Positions 12,975-25,085 of a stretch of DNA of 64,000 nt are shown here, piece after piece. The first letter of the stretch is position 1; each line of letters begins with the position of its first letter. The translations under genes and the position numbers were made by a program. Below the pieces are notes generated by a model. It worked only from the letters and a program-made list of their open reading frames with translations. It was not told the origin of the DNA and made no database searches. The DNA is taken from the NCBI GenBank assembly GCA_023634235.1, contig JAMKCF010000002.1, forward strand, positions 9,571,591 through 9,635,590, read 5' to 3'. Origin of the DNA: Pisaster brevispinus (taxonomy: Eukaryota; Echinodermata; Asteroidea; Forcipulatida; Asteriidae).

Positions 12975-15900
12975 TTAAAAAGATGTTTCATACATTTGAT
13001 ACGATAATATACACAAAAACACACTATATGAAGTCCTACATTAGCTGGTCTAGTTAAGCCTCTGCCATTACAATGATGCAAGCAAGCACAAGAGGATTGT
13101 CACAAAATTCATCGTTGACAACTTAATAAATGTCTCTCCCCACATTTATCCATTTACAAATCGCATATCGTGAAAATAAGAGGCAACAGGAACGGTGCCA
13201 TAAACCATTCTAAATGCATTCATAATCAAATTCTGTTAGCCGCGCCGGGCTTCCATTTTGATTTCAACAGTTAGTTTATGATGACAATGTGATCTAATCT
13301 AATGAAGAGGGGGAGAGCATTCCTGGGGGGAGAATCTATGGAGCATTCAGTGTGGATTCCCCTGTTTATGTCCATGTTTCTGGTATTGATGTCATCGGGC
13401 GTTGAACCATTGGGTTGTAAAGCTTCACCTTCTTGGTGCATTGTCAATCCATTCAGGGGTGACAAATGACGAATCTATACCAGAGCTAAGGTTACATGAT
13501 GAATTATTATCCAAGTTGATTATTCCATAATTTTAATAAACAAAAATGTTTAACATTACTAGCAGCAGAAACCAAGGTGTTAGGCAATACGCCAGCACGT
13601 AAATTACATGAGACAGGGCGTCAAAATTAAAAACAGAGTGTCAAAAAGATGCCCTGACAACCCTCTCTGTAACACTCTGGTGAAAATGAAAGAGCAAGTG
13701 TTGGATGCATCTACGATCTATCCGCAATTTCATCAACATGTTATGAACCTGGATTTTTTATTTCGTGCTCAGAATAGAGAAAATTCAGTAATTTCACATG
13801 ATTTACCAAAATATAAGCAATGTCAAAAAAACAGTTTCAATGTACTTTGTATTTTGTAACTTACTACTGATGCTTTTGAAAATTGGTTTTCAAGTGCTAA
13901 ACTAAATGCATGCAGTGATGGTGATAGCTGTAAAATTGTGCACAGCCAGTCCATTAGGGCAAATCAACATATTTTTAGACTGCGATATAAAATACCCTCA
14001 CCAAAATGGCCAATTACTACCTATTGTTGCTTCAATGCTGAATACATTGTTACTGACCTTTGTGTTTGGAACTTGTGTATTCACTACTAACGTTGAGCAT
14101 TAAGATTTGTGGGGGGAAAAGGGAGGGGAAAGTAGGCCTCAAGTGTGGCAAGTCTGCATTGCATAAAATAAAGTGTTATGCCTTGTGTTGTGGTCATCAC
14201 GATATGGGTTTTCAGTTTAAAATAAAAAGTTAACCATGCGTAGTTGATGTTGACTTCATCTTCTTGCTTTCACTGTCAAATGAAGATTTACTTGGTTGTA
14301 TCTTTTTAATTCTAGTATTGCAGATCATGTGAATTTAAAAATAAGCATTTTAATTTAGTTCTAAAGGTTCTAAATACATGTGCATTCACATATACTGACT
14401 GTGACATTTTTAAGGAAACTAAAATCTATACTGCAGAGGCAAACCATCCAAAACGTCTGGGAACTCCATCAATTCAGTTCGATATCAAGCAAACATTTAC
14501 ACATTATTAACAGCAATGTGCGAGAAATGTGATCATGTGAAACTTGTAATGACCGGTGATCCATAAGCCAGAACAATAATTTTCTCCCTTTTTAATAAAT
14601 CATTACCCATCAAGCGAAACCGTTTCTGCGTAGCAAAATGATTAGCAATAAATAAGATTTGTCATTCATGTAGTGTTTATTTTCTAGCTAAAAATTTCAC
14701 ATAAATAAGTAATCCCGTCAATAGGTAAAACACTACATGCTGGTAAACTGACGTACATCTTCATTACACAGTGTCAGTTACACCATGGCACTCCTGTATT
14801 CTGTGTCTATTGTGACCTGTAACTGCACTGTGAACATTGTACATATTTAATTAGGCATGTATTAATCCACATGAATAAACCTATTCCATGATGCAATCAT
14901 CTCTTAACGTTTCCCGTATGCAAAGTAATCATGAATACAGATTAGAATTAATAAACAAAAGGCACCAGACTAATTCCTCAAAGCCTCCGTTTGGTCAAAT
15001 TGACTACCACAGTGATAAGGCTGACTGTAAATCTCCCAAAGTTTCTATCTTTTCCCCAATCTCCTCCAAACCTACCTTCGTTAACTTTTCTGGTTACAAT
15101 TTTACTTCAACACTTTGTACCTTTCACCTTTATGAATTTTATGTAAACAAAATCACTTTTGTTATTTCAACTTTTATACAATTTGTGTGCAGAATAAATG
15201 TTTTAACCTTAAATGAGCAACAGCCTCCTCTAAAGCCAACAAAAAGATGAAATTAATTTCAATGAAAAGAAGAATATACACTTCCATCTCAATCGAGCCA
15301 AATTAAGCGCCTTAAAATATGCAAGGATATCTAAGAAAGGTGAGCCAGGCATAATCATAAAGTGCTGAGCACACAACATCAGATGTGTCTGATGTTCTCA
15401 CCTTACCTCCCCCAAGTGCTATCTAACCATCAACTGTTTCACAGTCTTGCAGTCACAAAAATAAAATCCCTGATGGAGGAATTCCAGTATTTATGGTATT
15501 GAAAGTGACAGTGAACTGGTTCGATTATCATAATAAAAGCTTGAATGAGCCAGGTTAGAGGGGGGGATAATGGGGTATTTTGTTTACAGTAAAAATGTAA
15601 CCAGTTTCAGGAATGAATAGAGATGTGCGAATATCGTCGGTACTTTCAAATTTTACTGTGATCTCAGCGTGGGTTTTCATGCAAGGCTGTGGGGAGTCAT
15701 CAAGCGAAGTGGAAGTTTCAGGGGAATTTTGTTTACAATAAAGGTACCTGTTCGTGTTTTGTGGACGGTAACACTCGTGAAACGCATACATCTCGTTTCA
15801 GGTGTGATTGTTTGCGATGATTATCTAGACTGTTTTTACCAGGCATTTCATTGTTGATATTACAGTAGACGCTAAAGCCAAGAGAAAATGCAAACCATGG

Positions 15901-16115
15901 GGGTCTTGTTAGCACTTTTCAACACTTTTTAACAACCATTGGTCTGTGAATTCTGCACTACAGATTGGTAGAACGGAATCAGGCCTGGAATCTCTGAAGG
16001 TAAGGCCATCTGAATTATGAAAAGGGTTCTTCCTGTGGAAAAATGTCAAAGTCTATGGGAATATTTTGAAACGGACCAAGGGGCAACAGAAGATGTCATC
16101 TTCCATGTAATTCCA

Positions 16116-16299
16116 GGGCCCAATTCACAGAGCTGCTTCTAAATTTAAAAAGTACCTAAGCACACAAAAATTGTGCTTACCAGAATAAGGATATCAGCCA
16201 AAATGTCACAATGTATTTAATATCTATGACCTGCTAAGATTTGCTTAACAGAAAATTTGAAAGCAATATTTTCTGCTTTAACAGGTCTATGAAATTTCC
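16116..16299. mobile_element. Palindromic GGGCCCAATTTCAT-type MITE
   Basis: Begins GGGCCCAATTCACAGAGCTGCTT and ends AACAGGTCTATGAAATTT, with internal AGCA/TGCTTA blocks that pair between the two halves. This is one of at least seven related copies in the window. It has no open frame. Confidence 0.6.
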
Positions 16300-19200
16300 T
16301 TTTTAACATCCTCATGTAAAAAATACCCGATTGTACATAATAATCAAATTAGTTTATTCACTTCATTGGACATCTCCCAGCCCCTGTTGTGCACTCTCTT
16401 CTATTGTGAAACCCTTTTTAACAGTGCGGAACAGATTTAAATTCCGTTATTTTCCATCGGACTTAAATTCTCAATTCCTTAGAATGGTTTTGAATGACAA
16501 AGACACAATATCAGTTTGCAATTCGAAGCGATATGATGAAAACAAATATAGTTAAAACTGGGTGTAATTAATCCATCCTTCAAACTGGATAGCTGTATTG
16601 TTTTGCCGCTCAATTAACTGCTACAAATAGGAAAAGCAACCAATACTGAATGTGATTTTAAAGCAGCATAATCAAACTAAATTTTAAAAACCAAAACATT
16701 GAATAGACACTGCAATTTTTGTTTTAAATTTAGCAATATTCAGTTAAAACTTAAGCATAACAGTGCCATATTAAAACATACATTCAGTTATCAGAATCAG
16801 ATTTTCATAAATTTGATCATTTACATCAACTTTTTAATTTCAGATGCTTGACATGTACGAAAACTAAAATGCTTAGGCCTGTTTGTAGATTTAAAAAACA
16901 ACACCAGTGTGTAATATATGCCTACTTGTTGAAATTAGCTTGTGGATAATTCATTAGTTAATTTGTTTTTTTCAATTCCTTGGGTTGAGTCAGTCAGCTG
17001 ACTTCTAATTATCAAATGCCATCACTAATGATCTTAATTTTATAGTCAGGAGAGCGTCACAACTCAGCCAGAAAATTACGTAACTGGATGCATTCTTGTC
17101 GAATAGGATTGCTGGGTTCAGGGTTAATAATTCATGCAGCAAGTGAACAAGCTTCGTCTTCAAGGTTACGTATTTACCTGGACTAGTTCAACAAGGTACA
17201 ATTGGCACTTGCTCAACGATCAAGCGTGACTGAAAGATTAGAAGTCCTTCTGATGACAGTTCATTTTCTTTTCAAAATTTTTAAATAGTTGCACATATTA
17301 TCTTATAAATTTGAAAGACATCACGATACACTGATACAGTAGTCTCAATTCTGTTTGCACTTAAAGGAAATGACCTAGTGGTACTACAGAGTACATATAC
17401 TTGTTTTACCTGTTTTGTTTTTTATCATAAATTTGTACATGTCGATTTTGTTTGGCTTTAAATTCAACTAAATTGTCAAAGACTGCAGGGCATTACTATT
17501 AGTCAAACCTTAGTACTCCAACAATGTTTGTTTGACTTGAATTAAAACCCCTACAGCAATACATTCATCAGGAATTTTAAAATGCTAATGCAGAACGCAG
17601 TGCATTTAAATAATGCATCCTAGTCCAGCACAACAAGTTATCCTTCTAATTAAAAAGCAGAGGTAACAGAAATCTGCAACACATATCTCAGAGATATATT
17701 AAATAAATTGGCATTAACGCTAATGTCTGAGTCACTGTTGAGGAGTTAATATCCGTTGATATTACGCACCCTTGTGTACATGTAGCCCTACGAGGGGTAA
17801 TTGTGTAGAATAATGCATGAGATTAATGCATTAGTACAGAGTGTCTTCTTTTGAACCAGTCAGGACTGTAGTCCGGAGTATCATACTGAACAGGAAGGGT
17901 GAAAGAGGACTGTGGACTGGAGAATCACGCTGAACAGGGTGGATTTAAAGAGTCCCTCTGGAAGGTTTTTCACTGCAAAGAAACCGTTGCTTAGCAGAAA
18001 CAGTTTACCGTTTACCAACCAAAATGCCACTTAACATACACCATTTGTGACTGTTTCCCAGCTTATTTTTACTGCTCTGTTTTCAAACAAATTTTAAATC
18101 AGGGGTTTTAACTTTTATAAAGTACAACAAAATGAAACATAGAAGAAACATTTAACCAAACGAAAAAGTCACTTGGGTAAAAAAAATTGCAAAAATGTAT
18201 CCTTCCAATGTTGCATTTTTCTCCACACTATTAATATTATGGCATTTAATTGGGAAAATCGGTAATGAACTTTCCATGACGGTAATTTTGCTCACAAAAA
18301 CTAATTAATGTTCTCAAACACAGTTTAAACCACTTTACATTTTCAACAAATTTGCCATTCAAGAATTTGTGTCTAAGAGGAATTTCTATTGGGTTTTCAG
18401 CTTAGTGCACATTTTCCCCACACATCATTCAGCCTAACAATGCTGACATAGTACATGGTGTTTGTGTGTGCAATTAATCACATGTAACAATATAATCAAC
18501 TGATTATGATAAAAGGAAACTTAATGGACAACGCTGCTATCACGATTTGATAACGAACATTAAGGTATTGCTGTAATGTAAACATTGCAGTTACCTGTGA
18601 TAAATAGCTTGTATGTGTTGTGTAGTTGTGTTGTTTATGACCAATGATTATTTCAACCATTACAAGTTGAAGTTGCAAAAATAATAGTGATACAACATAG
18701 TTGTTATATAGCATTTTTACACCCAACTCAAATTTAACAATAAAAAGCGATCCACAAAACATGTCAAATTATGGCCGCATTCTCTGTTGCCCTGTTCTTA
18801 GTTAGGTGATGCCCTTTAAGAAGTAGACCAGTAGACTTTCAAATCACCTCATGGAAGTTTTCTTCTCTCAGGTAAACAAGGCATTTTCCCTCAGATTCAG
18901 AAGAAAAGAAAACTCCGTCTCTACCAACTCCTGTTCTTGAAGACACTTCCAACATTTAAGTGTGCAAATGAAAGTAACCTCAACTGTTTGTGTTACAATG
19001 TAGTACATTATGCAACAATATACCAACTAGAAATCATTCGCTGTTTTTCTAGCCAAGTGAACATATTTCATTAACTTTTATGATCACCCGTTTAACGATA
19101 CTGTGTTCTGCATGAACCGGGAACACCAACAGCGATACTATAAAAAAAAAAAAAAGTGAGGGTAGCATGTTGTCATATACTGACACTGTATTCATCTATA

Positions 19201-21489
19201 TCTCTACCGTTTCCTGGCTCCCTTATTTAAATAGTTCTTGTAAGATGTAACACAGACTCATGTATCGTAGAAAACCGGTTATTTTTCAAGAGCATTATTT
19301 TGTGGACAAGGAATGAAGGATCAACGTGAAGGAAATTTGATAATTCATATGTGGTAAACCAGCACAAATGATTGCATCCCATTTCACTGTGGATGGATGG
19401 TATCCAAAACATTTGTTGCAATTTACAATTTGATAAGAGTATGTATTATAAATTACTTCGGCGACCCAATATTTACCTTCATCCACTGGGGCAGAAAATT
19501 GTCCAGGGTACAGTGTTGGCGAAATACAATAAGAGACTTGCAACCCAGACAGTTTTTTTTTTTACGTTTCACATATACACATTGTACGTAATTGTAATGG
19601 TTGTGTAGTCATGTGGAAAACAAACATACGGAGCACAATAAATGATCATATTATTATTATGCCTAAATTTGTCTTTGTTAATGCACGATGAGCCATTAAA
19701 TTATATGACTGAGCTGTTATATTTCAGATTTTGGTGGGAATATTTTTCCACTTTTTGCAATAAAAAAACAAGGGGATTTATGAATTGAAATGGTGATTTG
19801 GTTTTGAAAACAAGTCCAATGGCAGTGGTACATGTATTGTGACTGTGCGGGTTTACCCAGTATACAAATGTTGCTATGTACTTTGAACTTCATCAACCAG
19901 TGTTTGTGCGTTTCAAGAAGAGTGCTTTAGGAACTTATCCACTTGTTGTCACTGGATACTTTAAGTTTAGAGAAATTTGAAAACTTTCTTGGAGAATTAT
20001 GCAGTTGTTTAAAATACCGAAAATAACATCTACACTTTACTTGCCTAGGTTGCATCATCATTTGAGAAAATTATTTTTTGATAAAAACAAACCAGTGAAT
20101 TCTGGGCACTGCTTTGTCCCTTTAAGATTTACTGACCGAGGTTTATTCTCTATCTTGGGGAGTTTGGAGGAAATCAGAACCCAGAGGCTGCAGGCGTCGT
20201 TTTATTGCAACAGTAGGAATCCGTAAATGGCCGCCACGCATTTCTCTGCTTTTAATCAATACGCAACTCAGCGACTATGCAGGGAAGCAATGCCCGTTAT
20301 TGCCTCGTCTTAGCCAAAATGTTATGCAGGAAGTAAGGTTTTTTTCTTAAAGCACAAGTTTTGTCCACAAAAACGGCTACATTCCTTTTTTTTAACTGAA
20401 CTGAAAAGGTTCTGCTGTGGCACGGATACTTTCATCAGAACTGTTTTGCTGTACAACAGGAAACAAATCAATTTGCGTGGATAACTAAGGCCTTGGGTTA
20501 TACTGATAATCATGATATTGATACTTGCAAATTGACTGCTTATTAATATTGAGAACACCTGATGCTTTAAAATAATCTATACACAATATGATTGTAAATA
20601 CTTGAAAGAATATACACGGTTTACCTTATGTGTATCCATTTTAAATGTTTTAATGTTTCACTTATAATAATTTAGAGGTGTTTTATAATATTTCCGTTGC
20701 ACAATTTGTTTTGATTATTAAAAAAAGTTATCTGTAAAGACTGCATATTCCAGACAAATTTTGAAGAATATCTTGCTGTATAGGAAAGTTGTTTGTATCA
20801 TTGTATCAAAGCCATGCTCTTTAAGTACAACAAGCCAATATCATCGGCACTCGAACCGGTTTGAGCGTGCCATGCTTGCCATACCATGCTCACGGTTATT
20901 TACATCGATTCGTAACGGCAGCGAGAAACAAAATGAGGAAGGTTGGTAGTGTGGATGGCAATACGGAATTGCGCAGGGGCAAGGCAAGTTAAAGGCTGGT
21001 GAAATAGAGACAGCATCTTTTTGAACTAATAACAATCACCGGTTTTGGTTTCACTACTAAGTGCATAATGCTGACTAGTTATTGCGTGATAAATTATGTT
21101 TATGGAAACCGATCAAGGCTAGTATAAAACAGATTGCAAGTTTGCACGCTTAGTTGCTTCTAATGGTTTTATGAAGCCACTCTACCAAGGGCTAATTAAT
21201 TTATGCAAATTTATTCCACATGGTTAAAGAGCATCTTGTCCAATGTTTTCACAAAATATTTTGACTTAAAGTAGGTTTAACCATTTTCGTTGGGAGGACA
21301 ATTTCACCTTTCAAAATTAAAACTGTTCTGGGTATCAAGATTATTCTGTCGTTCAATGACCTTACTTGTCAAATAAAATAATACTAACTAGTAATAGTTT
21401 CATCAATCAATGTAGGGCATTGAATATTCAATTGAATTATTATAAGTCCAACAAGAGTCAGCCAGCCCAAGTTATAGACAGCTTGTCTG

Positions 21490-22230
21490 AATGGCAGATA
21501 TTCCAGTTACTCTTTCAAGTCGCAGTAAAACTCTACCATTCACTAAAAACCGCCAGCCCGCAGGGCATGCAGTTTACAAAAAAAATTCTCCTGAATTATT
21601 TAAGCAACGGGCTAGCGGTCACAGTCACGCCGCACAACGGCGCCGTCCGACCGGTTGGATTTCCAAAGTTTTCATGATGAATTTTTCGGTGAAAAGGTAC
21701 CCCTGCAAAATTGGGCTAAAATATATGTCCGTGATGTCTCTGGATGACAGGGGTAAAAGTCTGCAGGCGATACTGCGCTTTAAGAAAATCCAGGATTTAT
21801 GGGAGGAGATTCTGGTGTTGACTCCGGCAAACGGGAGGAAATGCACCGCGGCGCGCAATCCATGCATCGCCAGGCGCAAGCGACGTGAACGGCCGGGGCT
21901 GGCGCCGCAAGATTTACGGTGGATCTTTGTTTTATTTATCGAGATAAAACGAGGAAACACTGTGTATAATTGCCTCTCAGACCATACAGGATGCGAGTGA
22001 ATAAATATTGGATCATATTCTATTGGTAATAATTGTCTTGATGGAATTGATAACAAGTAAGAGATGATTTCATAAATTGAAGGGGGCATCCGCTGATGAA
22101 TATGGCTGCGTGGCTTCCGTGCAAGGCTAGCGAATCTCTCTACGCGAACATGGCTATGACATTTTAATAACAAGAGTAAATAACTTCGCAGTTGGTTGTT
22201 GTTTGTCAGTAAAAATGTCCGGTACATGAC
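21490..22230. other. GC-richer block in Eph intron 1
   Basis: A CpG-containing block starting roughly 260 bases into intron 1. It happens to carry overlapping ORFs on both strands (169 and 200 codons), neither with a recognisable domain. Its position next to the 5' exon suggests a downstream promoter or enhancer element, but this is inference. Confidence 0.3.
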
Positions 22231-22492
22231 TGAGCCAATCTTAATAGCCAGCCCTGGATAGAGCAGTCAAATTCGGCGTGAAATATTCCCACCCATCGTG
22301 CTTCAAAATTGGCAAAGTCGAATAACTTTTAAAAACGTGAGCTGTTATTATTGCCTGTTGCCAACGCACGTCGACGCACACACAAGCAGACGACAGCTAA
22401 ATCATTCGACATTTCTCCCGTCGTTTTCCTCGTAAGGACCACAGAATAGTTGAAAATTTCTGAAAAACAAACTCAATAAGAATCCGTCTTAC

Positions 22493-22574
22493 CTTGTCTG
22501 GTTAAAGTTGGGTAAATATATATCCAAAAAGAAGTGAAAAACAGCCACAAACTTATTCCATTTCGAACCGCCAT
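22493..22574 (-). CDS. Eph: Eph receptor exon 1: start codon and signal peptide
   Basis: The start codon is at 22574-22572 in a good context (G at -3, G at +4). The exon encodes 27 residues plus one base: a short basic start (MAVRNG), a hydrophobic core rich in L, F, W, I and Y, and then a polar TLTRQ stretch, as expected for a secretory signal peptide. It ends at a consensus donor (CAAG|gtaaga). The leftover G joins exon 2 to make a valine codon, so the mature chain begins near Q-V-T-L-Y-D. Another ATG eight bases upstream opens a different frame (see the upstream ORF entry). Without exon 2 this would be only an anonymous signal peptide. Confidence 0.75.
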
Positions 22575-22582
22575 GACTCCAT
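22555..22582 (-). promoter_or_regulatory. Short upstream ORF overlapping the Eph start codon
   Basis: An ATG at 22582-22580, eight bases upstream of the Eph start and in a different frame, opens a nine-codon ORF (MESWRFEME) that ends in TAA inside exon 1. Its -3 base is C, so the context is weaker than that of the main start. If included in the transcript, such an overlapping uORF usually lowers translation of the main frame. The mRNA 5' end is not known from sequence. Confidence 0.4.
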
Positions 22583-22900
22583 GCGTGTATCCGTACACGG
22601 ACTGTACTTCAACTTTAGTGAGCAGACAACATGCAAAACGTGTTTGCCAGTGCCCGTTGTATGAATGATTTGGACCACAGACTGTACCATTCTAGCCGTG
22701 GGGGTGCCTCCTTCTCATTTGTTGCTCAACCTGATTGATTGGCCGACGTGACAGGTGGATATTGCGGGGCTTACAAACAGCACCCTCAGCGTCTGAACTA
22801 AAACAGTCCCATAAGTCACAAAAAGATCATAAAACAGTTGCAAAATTGAGTAGATGAGTATTTAAATAGAACAACCAAAATATTTTGACACAAGAGTCAG
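22575..22900 (-). promoter_or_regulatory. Putative Eph 5' UTR and promoter region
   Basis: This is the stretch immediately upstream of the Eph start codon. It is less AT-rich than the surroundings and has several CpGs. It carries a perfect CCAAT-box core (GGCCAATCA on the minus strand, 22736-22744), about 165 bases upstream of the ATG, a typical distance for a promoter CCAAT box. I see no clear TATA box. The transcription start is not determinable here. Confidence 0.4.
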
Positions 22901-22964
22901 CTAAAATACAACAAAAATGTATCACGAATTTTAGTTTCAAGTTTTCGGACAACATTCGGGCATT

Positions 22965-23060
22965 ATTTATTTCTATTTAAAAAAAAATGCAAACAAAAAT
23001 AGCTTGTGGCCCGACGTTTCGAACTTAGCAGAGTCTTTCTCTTAAAAATATAATATAAAA
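22965..23060 (-). mobile_element. Terminal fragment of CGAAACGTC repeat
   Basis: On the minus strand it reads AGAGAAAGACTCTGCTAAG followed by TTCGAAACGTCGGGCCACAAGCT. The same block recurs on the plus strand at 52195-52310. Similar 'GACTCTGCTAG..TCGAAACGTC' tails occur widely in invertebrate dispersed repeats. No coding part is attached. Confidence 0.55.
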
Positions 23061-23639
23061 GTGAAATTTTTCTTCTAATTTTTCCTAATTTTGAGTTAGT
23101 TTTTTACAGGGACTTTTGTAATAATGAAAATGAATAATACAGAAAAAATGGGCGGCCTTCTAAATAATAATTATATCTACATAAACATATTTATTGCTGA
23201 ATTCGTTAAATTAAATTTATATTAGCATTCAAAGAGAAAGTTTGTTCAGACTTTATTATGGATGGTACGATGTATATTGTTCAGTTTTATTACATAAAGG
23301 ATTATAGTATTCAGAAACAAATTCATGGACAATAAAAAAAAAACAAGCACAACAATATTAACTAAAGAAAGACCCGTGCATTTATGTTCAATGCCCTCCA
23401 AAATATCAGCGACTTGTTTCATCTTCAATTTTCAAAATTCAGACACGATCTTAATTATAGCAATACAACAGGGGATTAATTCAGTTTAATAACAGGCAAC
23501 TTTTTATTTTATGTTATATATCTTTCCAAGTTATATTATAGCATCATCCTTGTTTACGTGCATGACATTGTTGCGTGCAAATGTATTGTTTGACTGTTCA
23601 CGTAGTTTTAAAATGTGCATTCTTTATATTTTGAATGTA

Positions 23640-23860
23640 AACTGTTTTATAGTTTAGCTGACAGGCTGCAAGGAGTAGTTATTTTACTACTACAAATATA
23701 ATAGTATAAAAAAACAAAATGAACAATATAAAGCCAGTTGCGGCGTTGATCATAGGGCATTGTGAATGGTAGCATAAATCCGATACGCACAAATGTTCTG
23801 AGCTCAGAAAAGATGTGCTGAAGTTGTTTTGAATTTATATTATTGCAACAAGATTTGTAG
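23640..23860 (+). repeat. Diverged segment duplication, copy 1
   Basis: A ~200-bp segment (TAGTTTAGCTGACAGGCTGCA ... AGCCAGTTGCGGC ... GGGCATTGTGAATGGTA ... TATTGCAACA). It aligns end to end with 24085-24285 in the same orientation. No ORF is conserved between the copies. Confidence 0.7.
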
Positions 23861-24084
23861 GTACTTTATTATTTTTAAAAGAAAACTATTCATAAATGTG
23901 AGGTGAAATTTAATAGTATTATTAGTATCAATATTAAAGTACAATAAGTATTTTGTTTTTTATTACAGACAAACATAGTGTAGAAATTAATTCTCGGAAT
24001 AACATCAATGTTTGTAAACTGTTACATGCAAGTATTTTATTTTACTTTTTACTTAATTGTAATCTGTGTATTACTGTTTTGTAA

Positions 24085-24285
24085 AACTGTTTTTGTAGTT
24101 CAGCTGGCAGGCTGCAGTGAGCAGTTACAATAATACTAATCATAATTTGTATAAATAAGAAGATACAAAAATGGAGCCAGTCATGGCAATCAGGGCATTG
24201 CGAACGGTATCTTATTTTGATAGTATGAGTTCAAACAAGTTGTGTTGAAGTTTTGTTGAATGTTCTATTGCAACAGTTGACCCAG
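24085..24285 (+). repeat. Diverged segment duplication, copy 2
   Basis: Second copy of the 23640-23860 segment (GTAGTTCAGCTGGCAGGCTG ... GAGCCAGTCATGGC ... GGGCATTGCGAACGGTA ... TATTGCAACA), about 440 bp downstream. It may be a local tandem duplication or two members of a dispersed family. Confidence 0.7.
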
Positions 24286-25037
24286 AGTGTCAAATATTTT
24301 ATCTAGCTATTCTTTTTCTCTGGACAAAACAACACGAGTAGAGGAAGGGCAGAATGAAACTATTATTTAAAAAAGATAACTCCCAGTCCCCGTCATTAAA
24401 AAAGAAGAAGATACAAAACGATATTAGGAATGCACAAAAAGTACGGAATACACCGAAAATTCAAAATCATTATCAACACCTTTATAAATAGACCTCGATC
24501 TATTGGTAATGTTGTTGTGAAGTAGCACGCATATTTTTATACCCGAAACTGACATAAGTTACGCTTTTCAGACTGCTCTGATGACTTTTCCCTTCTACCC
24601 CAAAATTTGCAGAAAAATTCTCCTCGTAATTTTCGGCAAGAGCACTGACAACATTTTAATAACGCCTCTTTTCTGGGGATGAATTGTAAGTGACAGCATA
24701 AAACACGCCGCCGTAATCCTTGCCTGTAAAACATGTGTGATTTGAAAAACAATTCTCTTCAAACCATCCGATACAAGGAGATCCCGAACTCGATATGAGA
24801 TAAACAGGCAACGAGACGAAACCGTTCTTAATCATTTTAATATCAGACCGAATGAAATGTAAATTACATATTTTAGAATGAAACTCTGTCTTACTTTTGT
24901 GTGTATTCGATCATTCTACTTTTTTGAAGGATGAGAAAAGTATTATAATTAGTTATAATGTTAAAACCATATGTTGTTTAAAAAAAAACTGTATATGTAC
25001 AATAAACAATCATATAGAAAAATACATGGATTAAAAT

Positions 25038-25045
25038 TGACGTCA
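25038..25045. promoter_or_regulatory. Perfect palindromic CRE (TGACGTCA)
   Basis: An exact CREB/ATF consensus about 2.5 kb upstream of the Eph start and next to a GA microsatellite. A single 8-mer may occur by chance. Confidence 0.25.
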
Positions 25046-25055
25046 CAGTAATTTA

Positions 25056-25085
25056 AAGAGAGAGCGAGAGAGAGAGAGAGAGAGA
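25056..25085. repeat. GA microsatellite
   Basis: An interrupted (GA)n run beginning AGAGAGAGCGAGAG. Confidence 0.9.

Larger units (their letters stand above)
8952..22492 (-). other. Eph intron 1 (13.5 kb)
   Basis: Long AT-rich first intron. It holds a three-copy direct repeat around a SINE tail (11396-11820), a MITE (12843-12974) and a palindromic element (16116-16299). A GC-richer block runs from 21490 to 22230, directly downstream of exon 1. A CpG-containing patch at about 20090-20310 stands out from its surroundings. No exon with coding support was found. Confidence 0.6.
1..22574 (-). other. Eph: Eph receptor gene, 5' part (gene span within window)
   Basis: Gene-level span of an Eph-family receptor tyrosine kinase, the cell-surface receptor for ephrins in contact-dependent cell guidance. 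Only coding exons 1 and 2 are visible, at 22493-22574 and 8869-8951. Exon 1 ends after the first base of a codon and exon 2 supplies the other two, so they join cleanly. The ligand-binding, cysteine-rich, fibronectin, transmembrane, kinase and SAM parts must lie left of position 1, because I see no further Eph-like exon in 1-8868. A signal-peptide exon, then a short exon, separated by a very long first intron, matches the gene structure known for vertebrate Eph genes. The assignment rests on about 28 residues of exon 2 plus the signal peptide. Confidence 0.75.

Noticed and set aside
21491..22227. 169-codon plus-strand and 200-codon minus-strand ORFs as genes
   Set aside because: They overlap on opposite strands in a GC-richer block inside an intron, show no domain, and have no splice or promoter context. 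More likely low stop density than coding.
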